From Siniperca chuatsi (taxonomy: Eukaryota; Chordata; Actinopteri; Centrarchiformes; Sinipercidae), in assembly GCF_020085105.1 (NCBI RefSeq), contig NC_058043.1, positions 18,148,667-18,212,666 of the forward strand: 64,000 nt of DNA, written 5' to 3'. Position numbers and translations under genes: made by a program. Of the stretch, positions 14,321-27,080 are shown in pieces. The number at the start of each line of letters is the position of its first letter. The stretch's first letter is position 1. The notes beneath the pieces were generated by a model. The model was not told the origin of the DNA and did not search any database. It saw only the letters and a program-made list of their open reading frames with translations.

Positions 14321-17300
14321 ATTACATGTGTGCAGACTTAATTCACCATCTTCTCCTTCATCACTCTGAACTGGGCCTGAAGTTATATAAATCCCTTTCA
14401 GTATTTTTTGAAAGATTTTCTCTGGCAACGTCATTAATATCAGGAAATCCTAGAGCATCATTGTTTCCATCTGTAATCTTTCTTGCTTTCACTCTATTTC
14501 CATGATAGTTTATGCTCACCGCAAGGAACCTGGACTTCTCTCAGCCTTGTCATCTTAATGTGCTGTCTTCATGGCAAGAGGAAGTTTTCCTCCATACTCC
14601 TCTCTAAGTTTTCTAGGCTCCTACTGTCGCAGCTGTCTATCTTTTTAATCCATCAGCAGAGACTTCGAGCCAGACCTCACGCTGTTCACCTGAATTCACA
14701 ATGCCTCACGTGCAGTCACATCCATCAGCAACACTTCATTTGGACTGTGTAACCGTTTTCCTGACTCCATTATTAAATCTATAAACCACACCCTAATCTG
14801 ACACTGTACTTGTGTCCAATTTCAGAAAATGGATCTTTTGCCCTCAAAAGCAGACATATTGGTAAATACCAGTGGTAAACAAGGGTCAGTTTTAGTTTAC
14901 AGTATAAATTGTGCCATTTAACTTTGATGGAAAATTGGCGAAATTTGTTCCAGATGAATCATAAATACCCATATATTTTTCTGTAAGGACCCTGATCAAC
15001 AACATACCCACGCTGTCAACAATAGCAAATGGTTGTCTTGCCTCCATTTTCTACATCTTGCTGTAGCTTTTTCATGGTGTAGTGTGTTATAGTATGTACT
15101 AACCAGCTGAGCTTGAATATCTGGTAAATATGACATAGTCCCCTGATATTTCTGGACTTTACGAGTTGATGAAGAACACCTGAATGCGCCATTAAACAAT
15201 TTAGCAGCACACTGTGGATTGCAGGATACTCAGGGCTGCAAAGTAAACATAGGTTGTGCGTATTTCTTGGCTGCATTTGGTGGAATCTTTGAAATGGGAA
15301 AGGCCGTGCCAACTTGTTATGACATATTTACTCTAGAAATGCCAGCTTTGGAGGATCCAGTCCCTGAAACAGGACACAGCTTATTTCTAATAACCCCAAC
15401 CCTAATACTAAGTCTACTCTTACTGTATTTGAGTGACCATTTGAGACACTTGACAGGAAGTTGAGTATAAACAGACTGTACAACTTTAACCGCTTACATC
15501 TTGCACATGGTGTACATCTTCTATCACATACTCACTACACACTAACTTAGAAAGCCCAAACTCCTGACACTAAGATGACTTGACTTCAGTCTTTCCCTGT
15601 AATCAAATAGTCTCAGTAAACCTTCCCCTTAAAGTTTTGCAGCACTGACTAGCCCTTTTCTTTTTCACAGTCATAAAACTGTGGAAAACACATATCTACC
15701 ACTTCCATGAAATAATGAGCACTCAGCAATCCACGAATTACTCTCTGCTGAGCTGTATCAATGTTCTAGCTATCCCAAACTTTTCCCATTTTCAGTGCTG
15801 ACTTTGTTACAGTGGGGCAATTGCATTGATTATTTTGTTGTCATTGTCGTTTTCAGACTATATCCAGTTTCATCACTCACATGCTGGCTCATTTCATGTG
15901 GCTCACCAAAAGTGTAGTTTGTAAAGCCATTAGGCATTTTCATTCCAAATTCACAAGTCACATCATTAGATTTAATGTGCCATTCTTCTTCTTTTTTCTT
16001 GTCCTTTTAATTTCCAGTCAGTGCTAAATCATCTTCAGTCTTCATGCTACTGCTTTGAAATTCCTGTAGATCTGCCATTTTCCAAAACCCAAAGCCACAA
16101 AAAAAAAAAGGGGGACTCTCTGACATAGATAGGACCAGAGGCCTTTTCCCACAGGGTTTGCAACTGTGTGTTGCTGGAAATTTAAAGAGCCACACAATAG
16201 CAGACAAATCCCACTTTTCAGTACTTCTAAGTCTGTTTGTATTGGTGTAACTGTGTTTGATAAATCATATAATCCAGCATTTTCCTACATTTTAGAAAGT
16301 GAGTTGTTTAGCCTTAGTACTTACTAATGGTCATTATCTACAAAGTATTTGACTTTTTGTATTTTATGGTGTGTATCATTTCTGTACCACAGGGCACTAA
16401 AACAGAATTTAGGCAGCAGAATGACAGGCGATTGGTGTTTTACATGGAGATGAATACAAATCCTCCTTCTTTGATGTACCTGTACTTCTCATCTGTCCAG
16501 TTTCATTCATTCACTGAGAAGTTTCTGCATTATACTTTCTACACTCGTGTATCTTGGTTTTCATGTTGTTAAAATTCTTGAGTAATGCATTTCACCATCA
16601 ACATCATCAATTAAGTAATAATAATCACCATTATCAGTGTAGTCCCTGAATTCCAATGCAGTGTTGCACTTGGCAGCACAAATGGGAAGAAGGAAGAAAT
16701 GTGTGTTCAGAGGAATCACTGGAATGTAGCACATGGACATTAACATAGGCATCACACAATATTGCCAGTAAAATTTCAACTGTATATGTTTGTTTTGTGT
16801 GCGAGGGTAACAGGTAATCATTGTCACTTGTTGTCCTTATGACAATCCAAACAATATAATGTATAAACAGCATAATAACACTGAGAGGCTTTCTCACTTG
16901 TGTCAACTCTAAAATAAAATGTTATTCCTGTCATCCTGAATCCTCAGTACATCAACAAGGTTTTTCCAAAGCTTAATGCAACCGATTCATGAATCCAGTC
17001 TATGGACTATAAAAAACACATGCTGACAGCACCTAGTGTAATTTTCTACGAACTTGTGTGCAGAGCTTTCTACGGTCTTATTGCCTCTCCTGAAAAAGCT
17101 TGTGGCTGAAATATTTTATGTGCCAGCAAACTCATCATCTCATTCATAATCAGTAGATCAGAGGGCATTGCCCTAATGATGTCACACTACTGAGTCCATT
17201 TACTTTTAAAGCATGGTTTATAAAATAACTATTTGAAAATTTTCTCTGTCCTCTTATATAGACAAACTGGGTATTTCTATTGTTGTGGGTTATAAAATTG

Positions 17301-18459
17301 ACCACGAAATTGAAGAGAAACTATGTTTGCATGTTTTTTTCAAGCACTTCCCCTTACAAATTAATTTTAATAATGATATTTTCCTATAACCTGTAATGAT
17401 TTTTATTATTATTATATATTTTATTATTTATTCAGATTTTGCCACTGAGTGGTTTGGGAGGTTATGAATGAGCTTTTTTTTTTTTTTTTTAAAAATAGCT
17501 GTTTACTTATCATCCACTATAGTTCAAACCAAACTGAAGTTTAAGTCTCCAGGAAAATGTTTAGTCTCATTTACTCCCCACATTTTAGCAAAATATGAAA
17601 ATATCTCATAGCGACATGGATGCTTTCTCATCACATGCTTCACTGTGCAGCCACTGAGGTCTCCCCAACACCACTATGGACAGCTTTCTAATTCCACACC
17701 AAGTCATACAGTATCTGACAGCAAAAATCTTCTCAGGCTTGGTTAGAACCTGAGATCCCTGATTCAGAGCAGATCTGGGGGTTCATGCTTTGAAGAGCTC
17801 CAAGCAGCAGTCAGGACATGGAGGGTATTGATGAATGACTCACATCGCCACCTAGTAGTGGTGATGGGTAAGACTATTTACTGTTATACTGAACCGGGGA
17901 CTGATAAGACAGGGTGCTGTAGTGCTGGCCATTCCGATTCTTACCAGAGATGATGATGGAGCTTTCAATTTCTGCAGCATTTTTTTTTTGTCGTAGTATT
18001 TTTTTTTAAGTAAATATATATACATTTTTTTTGCTCGACCATAAACCTGCTAATTCTTTGGATTTACTGAACTATGATTTTGGACAATTACCAGTGACCA
18101 GTGAGGTGTATTACTCACGTATTTTAGAGCCTAGTTTTGCTGTTTTGAAGGTTCACATTGTAGATTTCTGCACCTTAAGTTTACCTTTCTTTTAGATCCC
18201 ACTTTTTGTCAAATGTTTCATATTATTTAGATGATTGGAAATTTTTGCTCTTCTCCTCTCACGCGTCTTCAGTTTTTAGAAAGAATGGGTGACTCAGTTT
18301 CAACCATTCTTGTTTATCCCTTCAAAAACATGTTTTGAGCCTCATCATACCCCACCCGTCATCTTGTCACCTGTGAGGACGCGAGGAAGACTGCCACTTA
18401 AAACCCTTCAGGTGACTGTTTCAGCCATTGCATGACTGCACAAACCTGACGCATCTGCA
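14321..18459. other. Intergenic / oxtr 5' flank
   Basis: AT-rich flank with poly-T runs (17474-17490 and near 17980-18008). No gene was recognised. A putative acceptor GCATCTGCAG ends at 18460, 17 bases before the oxtr start codon, so at least one 5' untranslated exon may lie in this stretch; the pyrimidine tract is weak and I could not place the exon. Confidence 0.4.
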
Positions 18460-18477
18460 GAGGACAAGGCTGCGGCA

Positions 18478-19405
18478 ATGGAAAGTATTTCAAATGAAAG
18501 TGACTTTTGGCAATTCAACGAATCCTGGCGAAACTCAAGTCACGTTAACGCGACCGGTTGGTTGAATCAGACGAACCCTCTGAAGCGGAATGAAGAGGTG
18601 GCGAAGGTGGAGGTGACTGTGCTCGCCCTGGTGCTGTTTCTGGCGCTGGCGGGGAACCTGTGCGTCTTGCTGGCCATCCGCACAACCAAGCACAGCCAGT
18701 CCCGTATGTATTACTTCATGAAGCACCTGAGCATCACCGATCTAGTTGTGGCAATATTTCAAGTTCTCCCTCAACTTATCTGGGACATTACATTCCGGTT
18801 CTATGGACCGGACATTTTGTGCAGGTTGGTGAAATACCTACAGGTCGTTGGGATGTTCGCCTCCACTTACATGTTAGTTTTGATGTCCGTAGACAGGTGT
18901 TTGGCAATTTGTCAGCCTCTTCGTTCTTTGCACAGGCGAAAAGACCGCTTCTATGTCATATTTTCCTGGGTCTTGAGCCTGCTCTTCAGTATCCCGCAGA
19001 TGTTCATTTTTTCCTTGAGAGAGGTTGGCTCGACCGGATCAGGAGTGTATGACTGCTGGGGCGACTTCGTGAAGCCCTGGGGAGCCAAAGCTTATATCAC
19101 ATGGATCAGTCTCACCATATATATCATTCCAGTAGCAATACTGAGCATTTGCTATGGGCTGATAAGCTTCAAAATATGGCAAAACTTTAAACTGAAAACT
19201 AGGCGGGAGCAGTGTATAAGCCTGACGCCCAAAACCTCCAAAGGGAACACACTGACCCGTGTGAGCAGCGTAAAGCTCATCTCCAAGGCGAAGATAACCA
19301 CAGTGAAAATGACTTTTGTGATCGTCGTGGCTTATATCGTCTGTTGGACCCCCTTTTTCTCTGTCCAGATGTGGTCTGCGTGGGATCCAGCAGCGCCCCG
19401 TGAGG
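18478..19405 (+). CDS. oxtr: oxtr coding exon 1 (TM1-TM6)
   Basis: ATG at 18478 is the first in frame and gives the expected N-terminal length. The exon ends with GAG G before the donor GTAGGT at 19406. Reading through the donor adds only seven residues before a stop, which explains the 316-codon open frame. Confidence 0.95.
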
Positions 19406-22400
19406 GTAGGTTGAATTTTAAAGTTTAATGTTATATTGCGAGCGTGCCAATACTTCGCAAAAGCTGATGTAGGCTACCCATAATGTCATTATGCATGTGA
19501 GACATTCTGAAACACACCATCCATATTTTCCATCCTTCTGCACATTTTATTGCCCAGTGCAAATTAATGGAGCTTTTTAACTGCTTTTTACAACCTTGCT
19601 GTGCGCATCAGTGCTCTTAACGCAAGAGGATGCCAGCTCTTGGTTATCCCGTTGGAGCAAACTGAGACAATAAAAACACAATTTTGAGATGTGTTTGTTC
19701 TGGTTTACTCATTCAGGTGGGTCACGCACTGGAGTTTTATGGTTGACTAATGCAGAATCGGGTTCTGCTGTTTTAGGATCAGGGTAAATGACCCAGCCAG
19801 GGTGCGGTGCGGATGACAGAGACTTTACAGTAACTGAGCAGCAGCTCTGACCGATCACGGTCGAGGAGGTTTGACACAAGGCCAAAACGAAAACAAAAAG
19901 CCAAAACAAAAACAAATTACTCTGTCTGCTAAAAACACAAATGCTTGGAATTTCATAAACACCCATGTATGTGACATTTGAGTGTTTGTGACATTCGCAA
20001 TTTTAATGGAAAACTATCCTACAATATACACCGTTTAAATATACAGTAGTCTGTCCCTGTTGCCTAACCACCAACATTTGAAACACATTATTAGAACATG
20101 CTATTATTTCCAGATTGACTGACAGGTCTTACAATAGACAACTAGTTAATCTTACCTATTGATCTAATGTTTTCTGATGCTGTTAATGGTTTGTTTACAT
20201 CAGGAATGTAGAGCAGGAAAAAACAGACCTACAGTATGTTTAGTTTTTTCATATATGCTTAGTTTATATATAATAATGCACCATAATACACTCATACTCA
20301 ATAATACAATACACAACAATTTGTGATAAGACCTTTAAAGTGCAAAAGCTGCATACAGAATTTTCTAAAATTCCTCTGACCCTCGTCACGCTGCAGAGAC
20401 CGACTTACGGCTAATCATTAATCAAATTAGTGTGCCCACCACGTGCCAAACAGCTTGTATTTGCGCCTGTGGGGCACGTTGGAGTGTGCCCTTGACATTT
20501 AACCACAATAGGCCACTAAGCAGCCATCTACTGTATGTGGTCCCTATATTTATCGATCTGTTGGTGGCCACACCCATATAACAACAGAAGATGATGCCAA
20601 TTTGATTTAACAAAGTATTTACACTGTGCCATTCCAAGTAAATGGAGCCATTTATGTAATAGCCTTGTGAAAAGTAAAGATGTGTTTAATTTGAAAGGGG
20701 CTGTCATTTGTCTATTTGATGTAGGGTAATTTGTTGTACTGGAAAAGTGGAGGGTAAATCTTATTAGAGCTGTTAATTTGAAGACTTTGCAGAATAATAT
20801 ACCTGCATCTCCTCATGAAAAGAAACAATTACCCCAAAGACAAAAAGTAAAAAAGAAACATTTTTTTTAAAAAACAGACTGTTAACAACACTGTTTATGC
20901 TTAAAATAAACAATAATGTCAGGAGGTTTCTTGATGAGTAGAGAGTAAACAGACAGTTTTTCAACCCTTGATTCTTTTCTTTAGCTTCTGTGGGATTGTG
21001 TACAAGGTTCCAGCTGACTGGTTGTGTGTCGCTGTTATCCTCCTCAAGCTGCATTTTTCACACCAGCTATTTACACTTTGGAGCTTTTCTGTTGCACAAT
21101 ACACTTAGCTGTCATCCAATTCTTCAACACTGAGGAGGCATATTGCTCGATGCACTGATGAAATGACAGTAATTGGCTCTGATGCTACATCTTACAACAA
21201 TATTCAAAGTTACAGGAGCCAGAAAAGAGCAGCAAAAGTGCTCCAGCCCTTGAATGGAATTAATTTTCTGTTGCTGGATCAGTGCAGGGAGGAGGCTGAT
21301 GTCTTATGGCTTTCCTCCACGTGAGCAGCACTCAGAATTGCCAGAATTGGCAGTGACACGTGCCAGTGTTTGTGTACAAAAGATATGCTGGAGTGTCACC
21401 TGTGTGTGTGCAGATAAAGTGTCCATTAGTCATACTCAGCAAAGTGAGCCCAGATCACACAGCTTAGAACAGAAAGCCCTTACTAAGGAAGAACCTCTAC
21501 ATTGGAAAGGTCACTTCAAACTTTTATGATATAAATAAACCATAAACAGTTTCAGAAAACATTAGGCTAATAAGTGAGCTTTTGTAGTTTTTTTGTAGTA
21601 ACTATAGTTAATGTAGTCAATTTTAAAGCGATACCAGATTGTAATAATAATTTTAGTTGTGGGGCAACTAAGTTACAGACTGTACCTTTAAAACTGTTTC
21701 CATTGTAATGAAAGATTATTCACCAGCGAGGAGCATATACAGTAAAACTGATTATTAATGTGTAATCATTGTTTATGAGGTAAATGTTTAGATAGCAGCA
21801 GATCTCAAACACATATTATGATATTACATAGGTCATTCCATATAATCACTTTTATTATTTTACCATGTCATATATCCATAAATATAAACAGACACAACAT
21901 TATTAGAAGACTAGTCATGAAAATTGATTATTTTCACTGGTGGTCATTTTTCCATGGTGCAGAAAAAAGTCTACTGTTGCAGCATGTTTGTGAGTGATTG
22001 AAACCATCATGGAAAATGATTACCATTCTTCTGAGATTCATCTAATAAAGACATCTTTTTGTTCCATTTTCACCATCAATCAAACTGACGCTTCGACATA
22101 AATGGAGGTTTACTATACTTAAAGGTTGCTGTCTGTCTTTATATTGCCACTCTTAGCATAAACAGTATGTACAAGCAGCAGTTTCTTTGCCTGAGTCTAT
22201 ATGCAGACTTTCTGCCCTGGCCCATTACTAAAGTAATCATACCTTCTGCAATGAATGATTCAGAAACCCTTTGAGACAATCAACAACCAGATGCATAATG
22301 TCTCCAAGTTCATAGTTTTTCATTTTAGGAAATATGCTTATTCACTCTTGTCGAGAGTTAGATGAGAAGCTAGCCTGGCTCTGTTCAAAGATATTTCTGG

Positions 22401-25400
22401 CTTTGTGCGGAATATTTCTTGGCTGGGACAGGCTGGCTGGTTTCCGCCAGTCATCTGGCCAAGAAACAGTCCAGCACATAGCCCCCTGTAAAACCGCAAA
22501 TTCTCGTTTTTACCCTATAATTTTTGTAGAGACAAACAAACAAAATATGACGTGTTAATTAGCGAGCTTTAGAGGTTCTGGTAGGTGGCTTTTGTTACCT
22601 TTGAACAGAGCCAGGCTAGCTGTTTCCTCCTGTTTACAGTCTTCATCCTAAGGTAAGCTAACAATTGCTAGCTGTAGCATCATATTTACTATACAGATGT
22701 GAAAGAGGCACCGATCTTCTTATCTAACTCTCATCAAGAACATGAATAAGAGTATTGAACTATTCCTTTAGCCAAAATTGGACCAGTGGTGTAGCACACA
22801 CAGCCTTTTGGCGTATGAAATTTTGACCCTTAGATACAATGTCCTCATCAAGCCAATCAGTGTAATTGTTTAGATGATGAACAAAGAGCCAAATTGCATC
22901 ATCCCTCGAAGTTCCACCCAAACTATTGCAATATTAGATTTATTACATTTTGGGACTTGGATTTACTGTGAAGGAGCCAGGACCTTTCACAGATACAAGT
23001 TTACCATTTTTAGCACCCCATTATGGCTTATCAGTTCAATTTTTGGAAATGTCAGAAGATGGTAAAATGCCCCATTCCTCTAAGCTTTGTCAGAGTGACA
23101 TCAGTGGCGTCTGTGATTTCACATTTAACAGCCAGACAGATTTCATTATGTAGAGGACAAAAACACCTGAAGGTTAAACCCTGACTCACACACTCACACA
23201 AGCTCCCAAAAAAAATCTGTGAACACAAACATCTCCCCCCTGCTGAGCCTGGTGCCCTTGGACGCTGACTCACACTCCGTGTTCTATTGATTTGCAGTAA
23301 GTGCTTGATGGACACAAAGCCCAGTGTTCAATCTCCAAGTGTTAACCTTTTTTTTTAAATAAAGGTCAGTTCCTTTATAGTGTCTTTACAAGCAGTGAGA
23401 AAAGCAAGGCAGTGTCATTTGTACAGAAAAACCTTTCAAAGCAATTTTGCTTATAAATATCATTTAATGTTAAAATCTAAATTAGATTACTGCTAATGCT
23501 TGTTTACCTTCAGGGAGCAAGAATCAGCATTAAGAGTTTTCGTTAATGAATTGCTGAAGAGTCTTCAGGGCTTGCCCAGTATCAGCTCTGACAGTCTGAC
23601 AGATGTACCGAGGAGGGGATATTTATTCTGCCTTTTCATGTGCTGTGTGATTTATCCTTCAGACACCGTGAGCTAATTCAGTAAAGACTTTTTCGTGATA
23701 GTTTCCCCTATTATTCAAATTAGATCCAGGCTCTGCTCTCATCCACCCTGATAAGAATGCTTGATAACCACCAGTTGGTCTTTTGCATTGTCTCCAATTA
23801 AGTGTATTCCTCTATCCATGTCAGCAGCATTTTATTAGAGCAAGTTGATGCATGGCTTGCAAGATTTGTTGTACAATTGTGTCAGACCAGCTGGTAAATT
23901 AACACATTTTTTGCTTGCCTTTTTGTAGAATGTTACATAAATTAGCATTTTCTTGCTCAGGTTAAAATATAGCTTCAGTGTTTGCCATTTTCAATTGTAT
24001 ATCTGAAAGATTACAATGCAGCACTTACTCTAAAAGTGATTATAAAACCTATGTCACGGTAGAAGGGTAATTGAATGATCTACACTCAGTTAAACTCATG
24101 TTTTAGTCATAAATCAAACCCTTTATGGCTGATGATCACTTCTTATTAATCATGCATGTGACTTTCGTGCCCTTCCAGAGATCATTTACGCTGAACAATT
24201 TTTGTTAAAGCTCAGGGACTATCATTAGAGACAAGATGAGAATAGCAGGAGCGCAGACAGGCTGAGAGAAAGATTAGAAATCAGTAAGAAGAGGTTAAAT
24301 ACAGGATACGAGCCAATTACAAAATCCGAAACTCATTTGCCAAATGTCAGTTGGTGGATGGTGTAGTTGGCTTGGTGTAAATGTCATCCAACGTACCACT
24401 GCAGGTTACTTGTTGTGATGTATCACCACAATGTTGCGTGAGGAACATTTCCTCCCGTTCCTTGAAAGTGTTTTTGTAGGAATTTGCTTTGTTTGAGAAA
24501 ATCAGTACTTTCTTGCTTGTTTGAACAGGTCACCTTTTAAATTATTTTCTGTTTATTTCTCACTCTTGAACTGCAAGTATTATGAAACTCTCTCCTTCCT
24601 CCACGATCTCTGATTTCAAGGACTAAGAATCCCTCCAGCTATAATCATACAGTTATAACTGAATGAACTGATTGAAACTTGTAATTGAACTGATTCTGCA
24701 TTGACAGAAAATGGCAAACAGGTAAAAGGAAACAAGACTAGGCTATATGAGTCTACAGCCATGCTATCTGCTCTGTGAGGCTGTACTAACTGCTAGCTAG
24801 CATGCTGTGCTAACGTCAGCATGATAACGTGCTCGCAATGATAATGCTAACACGCTGATGTTTAGCAGGTAATGTTAAACCATCTTAGTGTGTTGGTGTG
24901 CTAACATTTGCTAGTAAGCTCTAATCACAAAGGAAAAAGGGAAAATTATTAGTTTTGCAGGTTTAGGTTTAGGTCATTATTAGTTTTGGTCATATACCAA
25001 AGTACTGGGCAATTTAAACATTTGACCTGATATTTTTGCTAGATTAAAAGTAGGGAATTACCAAAGTTGTTACAATTCATCCTAAAGGTGAGCATGAATT
25101 TCTGTACCAAATTTCAAGGCAATCCATTCAATAGAGACATTTCCAAACCATAAATGTTGACCTTATGGTGTCATGGTTTTGGGTTTGTGTTCTATTTTTT
25201 CCTGTTTTATTTTGAAATAGTCTCCTTCCCTCAAGTGTCTTTTAGTTTTGCTTCCTATCTTTGATTGCTTTGATTGTTTTCACCTGTGTCTCATTGTCTC
25301 CCTAACCTAAGTCTATATTCTTCCTTTGTTCTGTGTCAGTATCATCATTGTACACTGTGTCTAGTGTATTATTGTACTGTTTACCTGCTCTTCTGGTTTT

Positions 25401-26263
25401 TGGATTTAGGATTTGGGATTTTGCCTGCTCCCTCTTGGATTCATTTGCCTGTTCGGACTGCTCTCCTTGTTTTTTTTTTTTTTTAATCTCTGGCTGCCCG
25501 AATACCCCAGTAAGCTTGTCAACATTATTAAACCGTTTAGCTGCACCTGCCCTGCCTACGTGTCTGCATTTTGGGTCCTATTCCTGCTTTCCTGCTCGAC
25601 ACACCATAACACGTGGTGGTGCTAGATGGAAAGTCATGTGATGGTCAATTATTAAGATTTACCCTCTAGGGAACATGGCTATCTGTACCAAAATTCATGG
25701 CAATTCATCTAATAATTTGAGACATTGCAGTCTGGACCAAAGTGGGGAACCGACTGATTGACCAACATCGCTACTAGCATGGCTAAAAAGCACTAATTGA
25801 GACAAAGTTGTAAAACAATGTGTGTGCACAAACTTGTAAATTATGTATATTCTTTTTGTCACTGCACATGACAAGGCTGGCAATAGATAAACTTTCAGCC
25901 AGCCACTAACACCTTATTTGAATCAAAACTTTCACAGAGAAAACAAGCTGCTGGTTCACTTTTGTAGTCACAGCACGCTAACTTTCCTCTCTTCTCTCAT
26001 CTCCTGCAGCTATGCCCTTCATCATCTCCATGCTGCTGGCCAGCCTCAACAGCTGCTGTAACCCCTGGATCTACATGTGCTTTGCCGGGCATCTGTTCCA
26101 GGATCTTAGGCAGAACTTTCTGTGCTGTTCCACTCGATACCTCAAGTCATCCCAGTGCCGCTGTGAGCGTGACTTTGATTCCAGTCACAAGAGCAACTCC
26201 TCAACCTTTGTCATTAAGAGCACTAGCAGTCAAAGGAGCATCACACAGACTTCCACCACATAA
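18478..26263 (+). CDS. oxtr: Oxytocin/isotocin receptor (two coding exons)
   Basis: Class A GPCR for the oxytocin-family nonapeptide (isotocin in fish), Gq-coupled at the plasma membrane. The coding sequence joins 18478-19405 and 26010-26263 with a phase-1 junction that creates an Ala codon; 393 residues, close to the family length. Visible: an N-terminal tail with five N-glycosylation sequons (N6, N14, N19, N24, N30); TM1 Asn60; TM2 Asp88; Cys115-Cys193 disulphide pair; DRC at 139-141 in place of DRY, as in this subfamily; CWTPFF at 289-294; NPWIY at 327-331; palmitoylation-type Cys348-Cys349; Ser/Thr-rich tail. The intron between TM6 and TM7 is at the position known for vertebrate OXTR/AVPR genes. 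The APREA...[15 protein letters not shown] stretch favours OXTR over V1 receptors. The convergent neighbour cav3 supports OXTR orthology. Whether this is the a or b teleost copy cannot be said. Confidence 0.95.
22325..22752. repeat. MITE-like repeat, copy 1
   Basis: The left end has 'gagagttagatgagaagct' and the right end 'cttatctaactctcatcaag' then 'ttgaactattccttta', so the ends are inverted relative to each other. Internal phrases 'agctaacaattgctagctgtagc' and 'ctggccaagaaacagtcc' recur in the copy at 32.7-33.24 kb. This is a very common teleost non-autonomous element family; there is no coding capacity. Confidence 0.65.
24740..25167. repeat. Interspersed repeat, left part, interrupted
   Basis: Contains 'ctctgtgaggctgtac', 'gctaacgtcagcatgataac' and 'attcatcctaaaggtgagcatg', phrases shared with the copy at 11.6-12.26 kb. 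It breaks at about 25167 and resumes at about 25613, so a second element has inserted into it. Confidence 0.6.
25168..25612. mobile_element. Short element nested inside another repeat
   Basis: About 445 bp. The left end reads GTGTCATGGT and the right end, on the opposite strand, GTGTTATGGT, giving 9 of 10 matching terminal inverted bases. The body is T-rich ('cctgtgtctcattgtctccc', then a T-run and 'ttcctgctttcctgctcgac'), as in a widespread teleost repeat. The host repeat reads through on both sides ('gaccttatg' and 'gtggtgctagatggaaagtca'). Exact borders and target duplication are uncertain within a few bases. Small open frames in it are not genes. Confidence 0.55.
25613..25790. repeat. Interspersed repeat, right part
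   Basis: Continues the repeat broken at 25167: 'ggtgctagatggaaagtcatg', 'gtctggaccaaagtgg' and 'ccgactgattgaccaac', matching the order of the uninterrupted copy at 12.0-12.2 kb. Confidence 0.6.
26010..26263 (+). CDS. oxtr: oxtr coding exon 2 (TM7 and C-tail)
   Basis: Starts directly after CTCCTGCAG. It completes a split Ala codon, then encodes TM7 with NPWIY, a helix-8 region, two adjacent cysteines and a Ser/Thr-rich tail ending in TTST-T before TAA. The ending is the family pattern (SSQRS...QxST). Confidence 0.95.
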
Positions 26264-26725
26264 GCACCCTCCCCTCCCTTTCAAGCTGCCCACCCTGCCT
26301 TTCACCTGAAGTGGTTGCCCATAAAATATCCAGCAGTTCAATTCCTTCTGATACCTCTCGCCCTGAGGCTTGCTATTCAAGCCCAGAAGGGGGAAAGTAA
26401 TTATTTTATTTACAGTGTAAAGTAGAAATGGAATTGTGAAATAGCAAAATGTACAGAATATTAAGGGTGCAATATTTTGTTCATAAAACTTAAGAGATAA
26501 TCACAGACCAAGCTGAGCATTCACTTGAATCTTTGTTTGTTTTGACATTTTTCCTTGTTTTATATGTACAGTATATATTTGCAGTGCAGAGAAAAGAAAG
26601 GAAAAGAGAATATTTGAATTGTTTTTTAAACAACCTTGGCAACCACACTATTGATTCAGTTGTCACCAGCAAAGCTTATGGATCCTGTTTGTCTGTATGA
26701 TGAAATTGCTCACCTGCTATAAATA
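26264..26725 (+). other. Probable oxtr 3' untranslated region
   Basis: Sequence directly after the oxtr stop codon, with no open frame of interest. I did not find a convincing AATAAA close to the stop, so the transcript end is not placed. Confidence 0.4.
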
Positions 26726-26729
26726 TTGT

Positions 26730-27080
26730 ACAATGTTGTTCACTGTTACATTTGCAATAGACTGTCTATGGATTACCTTTTGAGTCCTGAAATGACTGAA
26801 GAAATAATTGGCACAGTTGCTGGAAATGTTGTAGAGGGATGTTTGTCCACTCTGAATCAATAACTGAGTTCCTGCAACTTTTTGGCAGCACATCGGACCT
26901 TTGAACATCCTGTTCACCTCAGCCTCAAAATGCATTATTGGGCTGAGCTCTGGAGACTGTGCAGACCACTGGAGTGAACTAAAGTGACTCATGTTTCTGG
27001 AGGTGTCTCGAGGCAACAATTGCTGCGTGACATGGTGCGTTATCCTGCAGGAAGTGACAAGGTAAACGGTGGCCATGAAA
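26730..27080 (-). pseudogene. Decayed Tc1/mariner transposase C-terminal fragment
   Basis: On the minus strand the segment encodes, in more than one frame, QDNAPCH-like (about 27046-27026), then LQWSAQSPELSPI (cf. the Tc1 motif LQWPxQSPDLNPI, which carries the last catalytic region) and WTNIPLQ-like residues. These are hallmarks of the C-terminal half of DD34D/E Tc1-like transposases. Frameshifts, no terminal inverted repeats seen, and no N-terminal half: a dead fragment. The 119-codon open frame is one of its frames. Confidence 0.65.

Larger units (their letters stand above)
19406..26009 (+). other. oxtr intron
   Basis: A 6.6-kb intron with donor GTAGGT and acceptor TCATCTCCTGCAG. It holds two repeat regions annotated separately (22.3-22.75 kb and 24.7-25.8 kb). 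No other coding segment was recognised. Confidence 0.9.

Noticed and set aside
14996-15312. Overlapping minus open frames, considered as a transposase or exon
   Set aside because: I could not match either frame to any family and no neighbouring frame supports a coding reading.
18660-19052. 130-codon plus-strand open frame inside oxtr
   Set aside because: Shifted frame of oxtr exon 1.
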